Below are positions 46,939 through 55,563 of a DNA stretch of 64,000 nucleotides, piece after piece; position 1 is the stretch's first letter; each line of letters opens with the position of its first letter. The DNA is from Rhodobacteraceae bacterium SB2 (GTDB taxonomy: Bacteria > Pseudomonadota > Alphaproteobacteria > Rhodobacterales > Rhodobacteraceae), in assembly GCA_001642945.1 (NCBI GenBank), contig LGRT01000023.1:62001-126000 (forward strand), read 5' to 3'. The notes beneath the pieces are model-generated. The model saw only the letters and a list, made by a program, of their open reading frames with translations, was not told the origin of the DNA and did not search any database. Both the position numbers and the translations under genes were made by a program.

Positions 46939-47655
46939 ATGACTATCCGTCTTTTAACTGCGGCAGCATTGACGCTGTCAACCGGTATTGCATTTGCCGG
47001 CGATGTTGTGCGTATGGGCACAGAAGGAGCCTATCCTCCGTATAACTTCATCAATGATGCTGGCGAGGTTGACGGTTTCGAGCGCGAATTGGGCGACGAG
47101 CTCTGCGCGCGTGCCTCTTTAACCTGCGAGTGGGTTGTCAATGATTGGGATAGCATTATCCCAAATTTGGTATCCGGCAATTATGACACAATCATCGCCG
47201 GTATGTCGATCACAGCCGAGCGAGATGAAGTGATTGATTTCACAAGCAATTACACGCAGCCTGATCCATCTGCCTATATGGCAATATCGGAGTCAGCTGA
47301 TTTAAGCGGCGGCGTGATTGCAGCGCAATCAAACACCATTCAATCAAGCTATATCGCCTCTTCCGGTGCCACTTTGGTGGAATTTGCCACACCAGAAGAA
47401 ACCATTGCCGCGGTGCGCAATGGCGAAGCTGATGCGGTTCTAGCCGATTTGGCCTATCTGGCCCCAATCGCGGATGAAAACGCCGATCTGATGATGGTGG
47501 GTGATAAAGTGATGCTGGGCGGTGGCGTTGGCATGGGCATTCGTGAAAGCGATGGCGCAATGAAAGCAAAATTTAGCGCAGCGATTGACTCGATGAAAGC
47601 CGATGGCAGCTTGAACGCTTTGATTACCAAGTGGGAAATCGGCGAAACATTCTAA
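46939..47655 (+). CDS. ABC transporter periplasmic substrate-binding protein (HisJ-like)
   Basis: A 238-residue exported binding protein of SBP family 3. A signal peptide (TAAALTLSTGIAFA, cleavage before GDVVRMG) is followed by the family opening RMGTEGAYPPYNFIND, then GFERELGDELCARA, NLVSGNYDTIIAGMSITAERDEVIDFTSNY and VGDKVMLGGGVGMGI. The start at ATG 46939 follows GGGAG; the earlier ATG at 46918 overlaps the ATPase stop. Ligand identity cannot be read; the neighbours suggest an amine or amino acid. Confidence 0.92.
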   Translation: MTIRLLTAAALTLSTGIAFAGDVVRMGTEGAYPPYNFINDAGEVDGFERELGDELCARASLTCEWVVNDWDSIIPNLVSGNYDTIIAGMSITAERDEVIDFTSNYTQPDPSAYMAISESADLSGGVIAAQSNTIQSSYIASSGATLVEFATPEETIAAVRNGEADAVLADLAYLAPIADENADLMMVGDKVMLGGGVGMGIRESDGAMKAKFSAAIDSMKADGSLNALITKWEIGETF

Positions 47656-47724
47656 GCCGAAACACCGTTTTGATCGGGCCTTGGCTTTTGCCAAAAGGTC
47701 CGATCTTTCCCATCCCAACACCAA

Positions 47725-48621
47725 TTGGGGGATGTTATTTTTTCATTTTGTACAAACCCTGATCTGCTGGCAGACTCGCAGTGGTGGGCCTGCTACCTCA
47801 CAACCGGCAAACATGTCGGATTGTATTGGGCTGTGGGCACCGTTTTGCTGCTATTATTGATCACCGCGCCCGTGGTACTGGCTCTGGGATTTCTTGGCGC
47901 AATGGCCGCGCGATCAAGCACGCTTATTTTCAGCCTGCTCGGTCGGAGCTATATCGCGATCGTGCGCGGCGTTCCCGATATCGCGTATTTTCTGTTTTTC
48001 GTCATTGCTTTGGATCAAATTCTCGAATGGATGCGCCACAAGGCACTGTGCCGCGATTGGTCAGAGCCCATTCGCCAAGGCAATGATTTTGTGGTCTGCG
48101 ATGCGGCCAAATTGCCGCTGTCCAGCGCCGCCCCTTGGGTGCATGATCTTTACGGGTTTGCACTGGCGGTTTTCACCTTTGGCATTGTGTTCGGGGCCTT
48201 TGCCTCAAACGTTATCTATGGCGCGATGCGCGCAGTGCCAAAAGCCCAGCTTGAAACAGGCGCTGCTTATGGAATGAGCCAAAGGCAAGTTTTCTGGCGC
48301 ATTTTAGTGCCGCAGATGTGGGTATATGCGCTGCCCGGGCTTGGTAATATTTGGATCCTTTTAATAAAAGCCACACCCCTGCTGTTTTTGCTTGGCATTG
48401 AAGATATCGTTTATTGGGCCCGCGAATTGGGTGGCACAAAAACCGCAAAATTCACCGATTATCCACATGGCGATTACCGTATGTGGTATTTCTTTGCGCT
48501 GCTGGTATTCTATCTGGCCTTCACAAAATTATCTGAAAGCGTTCAAACCCGCTTGATGCGGCGGCTCAACAAAGGCCAGGCCACGCTGGGCGGCCAAGCG
48601 CAAGCGCGAGGATCCGCATGA
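47725..48621 (+). CDS. ABC transporter permease (HisQ-like) with an inserted loop
   Basis: A 298-residue inner-membrane permease of the histidine/polar amino acid type. The EAA-type coupling motif is YGAMRAVPKAQLETGAAYGMSQ. Between the membrane segments at about residues 100 and 145 it has an insertion containing two cysteines (KALCRDW and FVVCDAA) not found in standard HisQ proteins; I have the impression it recurs in a Rhodobacteraceae subfamily. The start is TTG 47725; no ATG precedes the conserved region in frame. Its stop overlaps the next permease start as ATGA. Confidence 0.88.
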   Translation: MGDVIFSFCTNPDLLADSQWWACYLTTGKHVGLYWAVGTVLLLLLITAPVVLALGFLGAMAARSSTLIFSLLGRSYIAIVRGVPDIAYFLFFVIALDQILEWMRHKALCRDWSEPIRQGNDFVVCDAAKLPLSSAAPWVHDLYGFALAVFTFGIVFGAFASNVIYGAMRAVPKAQLETGAAYGMSQRQVFWRILVPQMWVYALPGLGNIWILLIKATPLLFLLGIEDIVYWARELGGTKTAKFTDYPHGDYRMWYFFALLVFYLAFTKLSESVQTRLMRRLNKGQATLGGQAQARGSA

Positions 48622-49424
48622 GCTGTTGGGACACAATTGCAGAGTATGGCCTTAGATCGCTGGGCATCGGCGAGCGACTCTTGCCACGCTCGGATTTCAC
48701 GCTGTGTCAACAATTCACGCTGATCGGCTCGGGGATGATCTGGAACGTGTATTTTGGCGTTTTGGCCTTGGCAGCTGGTTTCTTTTTGGCCACGGCGCTG
48801 GCGCTTGGCAAAGCGTCACATCGCCGCCTTTTACGCAAACCCTGTGAGTGGTTTATTTTTATATTCCGCGGTTCGCCTTTGTTTATCCAACTTTTTTTCG
48901 CGTATTTTTTATTTCTGGGTTTGAAAAGCAACGTCCCGATCTTTGCGCCTTTAACCTCGGCCTGGATGGGCGCGCTGGTGGTGCTGTTTTTGAACACAGC
49001 CGCCTATTCTGCCGAAATTTTCTATGGCGCGCTGCAATCTATTCCCAAGGGAGATTTGGATGCTGCTGATGCCTATGCGCTCTCTGGATGGGCGCGGTTT
49101 CGCCGGATCATCTGGCCCACCATGTTACGGCTGGGCTGGCCTGGTTATACCAATGAGGCAATCTTTTTATTTCACTCTACAACGCTGGTGTTTTTTTCAG
49201 CTTTTCCAGCCTGGCAGCAGCGCGGAGATGCTTTATACTACGCCAACTATTTTGCCGATAAAACCTTCAACCCGTTTATTCCCTATCCAATTTTAGCCGG
49301 GTATTTCGTTTTGCTGACGTTTTTGATTTTGGTTCTTTTTGGCCTTATCAACAAACGCCTTAACCGGCACCTGCCCCCCGATCAAACCGCGCGCTTGAAA
49401 CTGCGCCCAACGCTAATTCGCTAG
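48618..49424 (+). CDS. ABC transporter permease (HisM-like)
   Basis: The second permease of the importer, 268 residues with five to six membrane helices, the motif FIFRGSPLFIQLFF, and the coupling motif YGALQSIPKGDLDAADAYALSG. An N-terminal soluble stretch of about 35 residues precedes the first helix. The start overlaps the previous stop by four bases. A 91-bp gap follows before the first ligase gene, all on the same strand. Confidence 0.9.
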   Translation: MSCWDTIAEYGLRSLGIGERLLPRSDFTLCQQFTLIGSGMIWNVYFGVLALAAGFFLATALALGKASHRRLLRKPCEWFIFIFRGSPLFIQLFFAYFLFLGLKSNVPIFAPLTSAWMGALVVLFLNTAAYSAEIFYGALQSIPKGDLDAADAYALSGWARFRRIIWPTMLRLGWPGYTNEAIFLFHSTTLVFFSAFPAWQQRGDALYYANYFADKTFNPFIPYPILAGYFVLLTFLILVLFGLINKRLNRHLPPDQTARLKLRPTLIR

Positions 49425-49515
49425 ATTTTTCAAGCCATTCTCTTTAAACACAATCTGTCTAACCCCTTCGTTAGGAGGCTGTGAGTGGTTCAAATAAACA
49501 AACAAGGGCAGACCA

Positions 49516-50832
49516 ATGGATCTGGATAATCTCGATACGTTTCGAATCGCCACCTGCGATTTAAACGGCCAAATGCGCGGCAAGCGCATGCCCCAAAAAG
49601 ATCAGAGAAAATTGGCCTCGGGCGATCTGCGTATGCCATTATCTGTGCTGAACGTAGATATTTGGGGGGCAGATATTATCAATAGCCCGCTCTTATTTGC
49701 GTCTGGCGACGGCGATGGCTATCTGCTGCCAACCAATCGAGGGCCTGTGCCAATGCCCTGGCTTGACCAACCAAGCGCATTGGTAGGGATGTGGATGTTT
49801 GAAGAGGATGGACGCCCTTTTGAAGGAGATCCTCGGCACGCTTTGGCCCAAATTCTGGACCGCTACGCCGCGCGCGGATGGCAGGTTGTGGCCGCCACCG
49901 AGCTTGAATTTTATCTGATCGATGACAGTGCTGAAAGCCTGAGGCCGCCAAAAGACCCCGCCAGCAATCGCAAAATCGACTCCAGCGCAATTCTATCCTT
50001 GCAACAGTTAGACGCGTTTGAAGCCTTTTTCTCGGAGCTTTATCAAAGCTGCGCACAGATGGGGATCAACGCACAAGCCGCCTCTTCTGAAGCGGGTATC
50101 GGGCAATTCGAAATCAGCCTTCAACATGGCGATGCGTTGCGCATTGCGGATGATACATGGCTTTTTAAAACCTTGCTCAAAGGCCTGGCACGCAAGCATG
50201 GCTATGCCGCCAGCTTTATGGCCAAACCCTACCCAAACGATGCAGGAAATGGCTTACATCTGCATTTCTCAGTTATTGATGAGGCCGGAGAAAATATTTT
50301 TGATGACGGCACAAAACAGGGATCACCCCTGCTGCAAAACGCCATCGCAGGCTGCCTTGCCACGATGCGTGCCGCCACGCTTGGCTTTGCACCCCATGCC
50401 AATAGCTATACGCGTATGGATCCGGAAAACCACGCCCCCACATCAATTTGTTGGGGCTACGAAAACCGTACGGCCGCGCTGCGCATTCCTGCAGGCGCAC
50501 ATAGAGCCCGGCGGATCGAGCATCGTGTCGCAGGCGGCGATATAAACCCTTTTTTGACGCTGAGCCTTATACTAGGTGCAGCACTGCTTGGCATCGAAGA
50601 TGATCTTACTCCGCCGCCGCCCATCACGGGCAACGCTTACAGCCAAGATCTGCCACAATTGATCCATAGCTGGTCTGAAGCGATAGATATGTTTGAAAAC
50701 GATCCGATGATTGCCCGGATCTTGTCCGCACAACTTATTGAAAACTTTTCTTTAACCAAGCGCCAAGAACTTGACGGCTTGAAGAATATTCCGCAAGAAG
50801 AGCACTGGAAAATATATCTTGAAACGGTGTAA
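49516..50832 (+). CDS. Glutamine synthetase-family ligase, first copy (gamma-glutamylamine synthetase-like)
   Basis: A 438-residue GS-fold ligase. Visible catalytic elements: ATELEFYLID (metal Glu), SSEAGIGQFEISLQHGD, NDAGNGLHLHFSV (His at the NGXGXHXH-type site), PHANSYTRMDPENHAP, and the Arg-rich nucleotide motif RRIEHRVAGGDINPF. Its N-terminus (IATCDLNGQMRGKRM) is the short variant seen in PuuA-like and other non-canonical ligases rather than in GlnA. It most likely gamma-glutamylates an amine. The start ATG 49516 follows AAGGG. A second, different ligase lies two genes downstream. Confidence 0.85.
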   Translation: MDLDNLDTFRIATCDLNGQMRGKRMPQKDQRKLASGDLRMPLSVLNVDIWGADIINSPLLFASGDGDGYLLPTNRGPVPMPWLDQPSALVGMWMFEEDGRPFEGDPRHALAQILDRYAARGWQVVAATELEFYLIDDSAESLRPPKDPASNRKIDSSAILSLQQLDAFEAFFSELYQSCAQMGINAQAASSEAGIGQFEISLQHGDALRIADDTWLFKTLLKGLARKHGYAASFMAKPYPNDAGNGLHLHFSVIDEAGENIFDDGTKQGSPLLQNAIAGCLATMRAATLGFAPHANSYTRMDPENHAPTSICWGYENRTAALRIPAGAHRARRIEHRVAGGDINPFLTLSLILGAALLGIEDDLTPPPPITGNAYSQDLPQLIHSWSEAIDMFENDPMIARILSAQLIENFSLTKRQELDGLKNIPQEEHWKIYLETV

Positions 50833-50880
50833 CCTACACCTGCAACGATACAACGCCTTCCGAACGGCAAGTAGGGTTTT

Positions 50881-51561
50881 ATGAAAATCGGCATCTTACA
50901 GGCTGGCCACACCCCGGACGAAATGCGCCCGCAGACAGAGAATTACGGCGGACTCTGCGCCGCTTTATTAGACGGGCATGGCTTTAAATTTGACGTGTTC
51001 AGCGTGGTCAATGAGCAGTTTCCAAAAGATGAATTTCAAGCCGATGCCTGGTTGATCACCGGCTCGCGACACGGAGTTTACGAAGATCTGCCCTTTATCA
51101 AACCTTTAAAGGCGCTCATCTTGCGCATTGTTGCTGCGAAAAAACCCTTGGTTGGAATATGTTTTGGTCACCAAATCATCGCCCAAACCATGGGTGGGCA
51201 TGTTGAAAAATTTTCCGGCGGCTGGAGCATCGGCCTGACCGACTATCAATTTGAAGGCCAGAAGGTGCGCATAAACGCTTGGCACCAAGATCAGGTGGTC
51301 ACTCTGCCCCCCAAAGCCCGCTGCACAGGCTCTAACGGCTTTTGCAAATACGCCTTCCTCGAATATGAAGACGCTATTTTTTCGCTGCAAGCGCATCCAG
51401 AATTCGACAGCGCCTTCATCCACGGATTGATCCAGTTCCGGGGCAAAAAAAACGTGCCGCAAACATTGCTGGAAACGGCCCAAAGCAAATTATCTGATCC
51501 GAATTCAAACGATATTTTGGCGGAAAAAATTGCCGCATTTTTCAAATCGAAAGCAGGTTAA
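50881..51561 (+). CDS. Class I glutamine amidotransferase-like hydrolase (GMP synthase type)
   Basis: A 226-residue stand-alone GATase1 domain (COG0518 type). The nucleophile elbow is GICFGHQ (Cys94), with the catalytic His/Glu in QAHPEFD (His172, Glu174). GSRHGVYEDLPF near residue 61 is typical of the free-standing group. Lying between two gamma-glutamyl ligases, it is best read as a hydrolase that removes the gamma-glutamyl group at the end of the pathway, a job done by the unrelated-subfamily PuuD in E. coli; this is inference. Two bases separate its stop from the next gene start. Confidence 0.82.
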   Translation: MKIGILQAGHTPDEMRPQTENYGGLCAALLDGHGFKFDVFSVVNEQFPKDEFQADAWLITGSRHGVYEDLPFIKPLKALILRIVAAKKPLVGICFGHQIIAQTMGGHVEKFSGGWSIGLTDYQFEGQKVRINAWHQDQVVTLPPKARCTGSNGFCKYAFLEYEDAIFSLQAHPEFDSAFIHGLIQFRGKKNVPQTLLETAQSKLSDPNSNDILAEKIAAFFKSKAG

Positions 51562-51562
51562 G

Positions 51563-52930
51563 ATGCCCAGTCTTGATGAAATTTTTAAGCAAATGCCCAA
51601 CGCCGCTTTGGCCTATTTAAAAGATCAAAAGCTGGATGAGATCGAATGCGTGATCGCTGATTTACCCGGAATCGCGCGCGGAAAAGCTGTACCAGCAACC
51701 AAGTTTGCTCGGCAAAACACGTTTTATTTACCCGATTCAATCTTTTATCAAACCATCACGGGCGGCTGGGGTGAAGCCGCGGGAGAAGGCGGGTTTATCG
51801 AACGCGATATGCTGTTGAAACCGGATTATTCCACCGCAACTGCCGCGCCATGGACGGGTGATTTTACGCTGCAAGTGATCCATGATGCTTATGATCGCAA
51901 AGATGAGCCAATCTTATTTTCTCCCCGCAACGTGCTAAAGCGGGTTGTCGAGCTTTACAGAAAAGAAGGTTGGGAACCGGTTGTCGCTCCGGAGATGGAG
52001 TTTTTTCTGGTCGCCCGCAATATTGATCCGGCCAAACCCATCGAAGCCATGATGGGGCGTTCGGGGCGTCCGGCCGCCGCGCGCCAGTCCTATTCTATGA
52101 CTGCGGTAGATGAATTCGGTCCAGTGATCGACGATATTTATGATTTTGCGGAAGCCCAAGGGTTTGAGATTGACGGGATCACCCAAGAAGGCGGCGCCGG
52201 TCAGCTGGAAATCAATCTCCGCCATGGAGATCCGGTGCGGCTTGCAGATGAAGTATTCTATTTCAAGCGTTTGATACGCGAAGCGGCGCTGCGCCATGAT
52301 TGCTTTGCCACCTTTATGGCCAAACCGATCGCCGAAGAACCCGGCAGCGCGATGCATCTTCATCATTCGATCATCGATATCGAAACGGGGGCAAATGTGT
52401 TTTCCGGCCCCCAAGGTGGCGAAACAGATTTGTTTTATAACTTCATCGCAGGGCTGCAAACGCATTTGCCATCAGCGATTGCGGTTCTGGCGCCCTATGT
52501 GAATTCCTATCGCCGCTATGTCAAAGACCATGCCGCCCCAATTAACCTATCTTGGGCGCGTGACAATCGGACAGCGGGGATCCGCATTCCGATTTCTGAG
52601 CCTCAGGCAAGGCGGGTTGAGAACAGGATCGCAGGGATGGATTGCAACCCCTATTTGGGGATCGCTGTGTCTTTGGCATGCGGATATTTGGGAATGAAAA
52701 ATGAATTGCGGCCCTCGAAACAATATCGCGGCGATGCATATGAGGGGCGCGAAGACCTGCCCCGCGGCATGGGCGAAGCGCTTGGGCTTTTTGAAGACGC
52801 GTCCGAATTGCATGAAATTTTAGGATCCGAATTTACGCGGGTGTATTCTATTGTAAAACGCGCCGAATATGACGAGTTTTTACAGGTGATTAGCCCTTGG
52901 GAACGCGAACACCTTCTTTTAAACGTATGA
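51563..52930 (+). CDS. puuA: Glutamine synthetase-family ligase, second copy (gamma-glutamylputrescine synthetase-like)
   Basis: A 455-residue GS-fold ligase close in pattern to PuuA. Elements: ADLPGIARGKAVP near the N-terminus, APEMEFFLVARN (metal Glu), TQEGGAGQLEINLRHGDP, EEPGSAMHLHHSI, PYVNSYRRYVKDHAAP and RRVENRIAGMDCNPYLG. It differs from the first copy throughout, so they are not a recent duplication. PuuA joins glutamate to putrescine with ATP. The start at ATG 51563 follows AGCAGG. It overlaps the oxidase gene as ATGA. Confidence 0.85.
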   Translation: MPSLDEIFKQMPNAALAYLKDQKLDEIECVIADLPGIARGKAVPATKFARQNTFYLPDSIFYQTITGGWGEAAGEGGFIERDMLLKPDYSTATAAPWTGDFTLQVIHDAYDRKDEPILFSPRNVLKRVVELYRKEGWEPVVAPEMEFFLVARNIDPAKPIEAMMGRSGRPAAARQSYSMTAVDEFGPVIDDIYDFAEAQGFEIDGITQEGGAGQLEINLRHGDPVRLADEVFYFKRLIREAALRHDCFATFMAKPIAEEPGSAMHLHHSIIDIETGANVFSGPQGGETDLFYNFIAGLQTHLPSAIAVLAPYVNSYRRYVKDHAAPINLSWARDNRTAGIRIPISEPQARRVENRIAGMDCNPYLGIAVSLACGYLGMKNELRPSKQYRGDAYEGREDLPRGMGEALGLFEDASELHEILGSEFTRVYSIVKRAEYDEFLQVISPWEREHLLLNV

Positions 52931-54231
52931 ACCTGCTCGACGCCAATGATCAACCCGGGCAATACCCGCCCAGTTGGTATGCTGCGACAACGCAATTTTT
53001 ACCGCCCTTTCCCAGCTTTGACGGAACGGATAATACGGATATTTGCATTATCGGAGCCGGATATACCGGCTTATCAGCGGCGCTGCATTTGGCCAATCAG
53101 GGCTGTGCAGTCACGCTTTTAGAGGCGCAGCGCGTCGGGTTTGGCGCGTCGGGGCGCAATGGTGGCCAATTAGGGTCAGGGCAAAGGCTGGATCAAGAAA
53201 CCTTGCTGCGCTGGCTGGGGCCACAATCAGCGGATGCCCTTTGGGATCTGGCGGAAGAGGCTATTGATTGTAGCAAATCCTTGATTAAGCAGCACAAAAT
53301 TGATTGCTTTTTAAAACCCGGCATCGCCGAGCTTGGGTTTTCAAACGCAGACAGGCAAAACCTTCATCGTAGTGCAGCGTTTTTACAGAAACGCTATGGC
53401 TATGATAAAATCACGCTGCTCGATGAAGCGGCAAGCCAAGCGCTCTGCCCTTCTGCGCTGTATAAAGGCGGGGTTTTGGATCACGGAAGCGCGCATCTGC
53501 ATCCTTTGCGCTATGTTTTGGGATTGGCAAAAGCAGCCGCAGCCGCGGGCGTTCGCATCTATGAAAATACCCGCGTCATCGATCTAAAAGATGGGGTTAA
53601 GCCAACCATTACAACTGCAAACGGACAGATCATCTGCGCGCAGGTAATTCTGGCCTGCAATGGCTATTTGGGCAAGCTCCACCCAAAAATAGCCCGGCAC
53701 GTGATGCCTATTAATAATTTCATTGCTGCAACAGAACCGCTGGGCCCGGCAACCACACGCGTGTTAAGCCAAGATGTGGCGGTGGCAGATACCAAGTTCG
53801 TGGTGAATTATTTCCGATTGTCGCATGATGGAAGGCTGCTCTTTGGCGGGGGTGAAAGCTACGGCTATCGCTTCCCCACCGACATTGCAGCCAAAGTCCG
53901 CACACCGATGTTGAAAATTTTTCCGCATCTCAAAGATGTTAAACTTGAATATGCATGGGGCGGCACGCTTGGCATCACTATGCGCCGAACGCCCTATTTT
54001 GCAAGGATGTCAAAAAACATCATCACAGCTTCGGGATATTCGGGCCATGGTGTGGGCACCGCTACGCATGCCGGAAAATTGATCGGACAGGCAATTGTGG
54101 GCCAAGCCAACGGATTTGATACGATGTCGCAGATCCCTCAGCTTCCATTCCCGGGGGGCCGCTACGCACGCCTGCCGCTGCTTGTACTGGCCATGACATG
54201 GTACAGTCTGCGCGACCGATTGGGACTTTAA
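52927..54231 (+). CDS. puuB: FAD-dependent oxidoreductase, PuuB-like (gamma-glutamylamine oxidase)
   Basis: A 434-residue DAO-family flavoenzyme with the FAD motif DICIIGAGYTGLSAALHL, the substrate-side block VGFGASGRNGGQLGSGQR and the C-terminal YSGHGVGTATHAGKLI. It matches PuuB/OrdL enzymes that oxidise gamma-glutamylputrescine to the gamma-glutamyl-aminoaldehyde with release of ammonia and peroxide. The start at 52927 overlaps the ligase stop by four bases. The next enzyme of the E. coli pathway, the aldehyde dehydrogenase PuuC, is not present here. Confidence 0.87.
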   Translation: MNLLDANDQPGQYPPSWYAATTQFLPPFPSFDGTDNTDICIIGAGYTGLSAALHLANQGCAVTLLEAQRVGFGASGRNGGQLGSGQRLDQETLLRWLGPQSADALWDLAEEAIDCSKSLIKQHKIDCFLKPGIAELGFSNADRQNLHRSAAFLQKRYGYDKITLLDEAASQALCPSALYKGGVLDHGSAHLHPLRYVLGLAKAAAAAGVRIYENTRVIDLKDGVKPTITTANGQIICAQVILACNGYLGKLHPKIARHVMPINNFIAATEPLGPATTRVLSQDVAVADTKFVVNYFRLSHDGRLLFGGGESYGYRFPTDIAAKVRTPMLKIFPHLKDVKLEYAWGGTLGITMRRTPYFARMSKNIITASGYSGHGVGTATHAGKLIGQAIVGQANGFDTMSQIPQLPFPGGRYARLPLLVLAMTWYSLRDRLGL

Positions 54232-54280
54232 CAGGGCCTATGCCGCGCTGCTGACAGGCTGCTACCCCTCGCTGAGACCA

Positions 54281-54871
54281 TTAAGATCCCAGCTTGCTCA
54301 GCTTTTCTTGAAGATCCGCCAATTGGCTTTTGATTTGCTGCAAATCTTCATCAGCCGCGCTTGACGTTGTAGGCGCGGCCTGTGGCGCAGGGCTTGCCGC
54401 TGCGGGATTATCCTCGGCCGCACCTGGCCAGGCCGCGAAGCCCGATGTCATCGCTTTCACAAACGCCTCTTGCTGCGCGCGCAAAGCATCAAAACCGGGT
54501 ACCTGCGACAAAGCGTTACCCCCGCCCATATTTTCAAAAATTTTCGCTTGACCATCGCGCATCATATCAAAAGACATGGCCAAGACCTGCGGCACGATAC
54601 TCGATGCCTGCGTCGTGTAACTGCGCACCAAATCATTCAACACATTGATTGGAAGAACGCTTTCACCGCGGCTTTCATGCTCGGCGATAATTTGCAATAA
54701 ATATTGGCGGGTTAAATCATCCCCGGACTTCAAATCAACGATTTGAACGTCGCGCCCGTCACGCACGAAACCTGCAATATCTTCAAGCGTCACATAATCG
54801 CTGGTTTCCGTATTGTATAAGCGCCGGCTCGCATAGCGCTTGATCAACAAAGGTTTATTGGCTGTAGACAC
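54281..54871 (-). CDS. phaR: Polyhydroxyalkanoate synthesis repressor PhaR
   Basis: PhaR binds DNA in front of PHA genes and is released when it binds nascent PHA granules. The 196-residue protein has the conserved DNA-binding N-terminus (LIKRYASRRLYNTETSDYVTLEDIAGFVRDG), the central accumulation-regulator repeat (DLTRQYLLQIIAEHE, LPINVLNDLVRSY), an Ala/Pro linker and a C-terminal coiled coil (DLQQIKSQLADLQEKLSKL). A near-match to the PhaR operator lies 19 bases upstream of its start, consistent with autoregulation. Confidence 0.95.
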   Translation of the reverse strand: MSTANKPLLIKRYASRRLYNTETSDYVTLEDIAGFVRDGRDVQIVDLKSGDDLTRQYLLQIIAEHESRGESVLPINVLNDLVRSYTTQASSIVPQVLAMSFDMMRDGQAKIFENMGGGNALSQVPGFDALRAQQEAFVKAMTSGFAAWPGAAEDNPAAASPAPQAAPTTSSAADEDLQQIKSQLADLQEKLSKLGS

Positions 54872-54889
54872 GCAGACCTCCCAAAAATA

Positions 54890-54900
54890 CAGCAGTGCAG
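54890..54900. promoter_or_regulatory. PhaR operator-like site before phaR
   Basis: On the minus strand this reads CTGC-ACT-GCTG, one base from CTGC-N3-GCAG, and lies just upstream of the phaR start at 54871. The mismatch makes it weaker than the sites before phaP and between phaC and phaZ. Confidence 0.45.
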
Positions 54901-54920
54901 AAAAACATTACGCGCTTGCG

Positions 54921-54956
54921 AAAAGAAAAGAAAGGGTGCGCCGAAGCACACCCTTT
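54921..54956 (-). terminator. Rho-independent terminator after the phasin gene
   Basis: On the minus strand AAAGGGTGTGC-TTCG-GCGCACCCTTT forms an 11-pair stem (one G-T pair) capped by a stable TTCG tetraloop (54956-54931), followed by CTTTTCTTTT. It lies 54 bases beyond the phasin stop and separates phaP from phaR. Confidence 0.88.
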
Positions 54957-55009
54957 ACTGTGAATTGCCTCTGGGAGGAAAGGCAAAACTATCATGTGGT
55001 CCTATTTGC

Positions 55010-55429
55010 TTAGGCGGCCGCTTTTTTAGTGGCTTTCTTAACCGCAGCAGATGCATCTTCGCTAAAATCCTTACCCGCGGTCATCATCAAATCAACCGTG
55101 TCAGTTTGAACTTTCTTTGCCACTTCGGCAAAGGCTGCCATATTTTCGGCCGCAACTTCAGCCTGCGCAGAGGCAAACTCTGTCATCACTTTTACGTAAT
55201 CGGCTGGATCTGTTTTTGCTTTTGAAATTGTGCTTAAGCGCGACAATGTCTCTTTTGTCCATTTGTTTGAGATTTCAGCGCTTTTTTCCGCAGCTTCCAC
55301 TGCCACGCTGGCAAATTTCTCATTCAGGGCTATCGTGCCTTTCATCGCTTCTTCGAAAGACTTTGTATCAACAGGAAATGCACCCATCATATCTTTGAAA
55401 AAACCCGTCATATCGTTCAAATTTGTCAT
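55010..55429 (-). CDS. phaP: Phasin (PHA granule-associated protein)
   Basis: A 139-residue amphipathic helical protein of the phasin family. It has the usual DMTGFFKDMMGAF start, long helices rich in Ala/Glu/Lys (KSFEEAMKGTIALNEKFASVAVEAAEKSAEISNKW in outline), YVKVMTEFASAQAEVAAEN and a lysine/alanine tail (AAVKKATKKAAA) like PhaF/PhaI tails. Phasins coat PHA granules and set their number and size. The ATG at 55429 follows AGGAAAG; the upstream open frame crosses the operators and is not coding. Two PhaR-type operators lie 54-93 bases upstream. Confidence 0.9.
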   Translation of the reverse strand: MTNLNDMTGFFKDMMGAFPVDTKSFEEAMKGTIALNEKFASVAVEAAEKSAEISNKWTKETLSRLSTISKAKTDPADYVKVMTEFASAQAEVAAENMAAFAEVAKKVQTDTVDLMMTAGKDFSEDASAAVKKATKKAAA

Positions 55430-55482
55430 TCTACTTTCCTCAGCTGGGCGGCGATATCCGCGATCACTTAAGCAACATATAG

Positions 55483-55522
55483 ATGCTGCAATGCAGCATT
55501 GCAAGTTTTTTCTGCAGTGCAG
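55483..55522. promoter_or_regulatory. Two PhaR operators upstream of phaP
   Basis: ATGCTGC-AAT-GCAGCAT (55483-55499) is a perfect palindrome containing CTGC-N3-GCAG, and CTGC-AGT-GCAG (55512-55522) is a second copy 12 bases away. This motif is, to my recollection, the one reported for PhaR of Paracoccus denitrificans. Their position between phaC and phaP, in front of the phasin start, fits repression of phaP by PhaR. Confidence 0.8.
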
Positions 55523-55563
55523 CATAAAAATGTTAAAAGCTGCGCAACCACCGCTGAAAGCGG

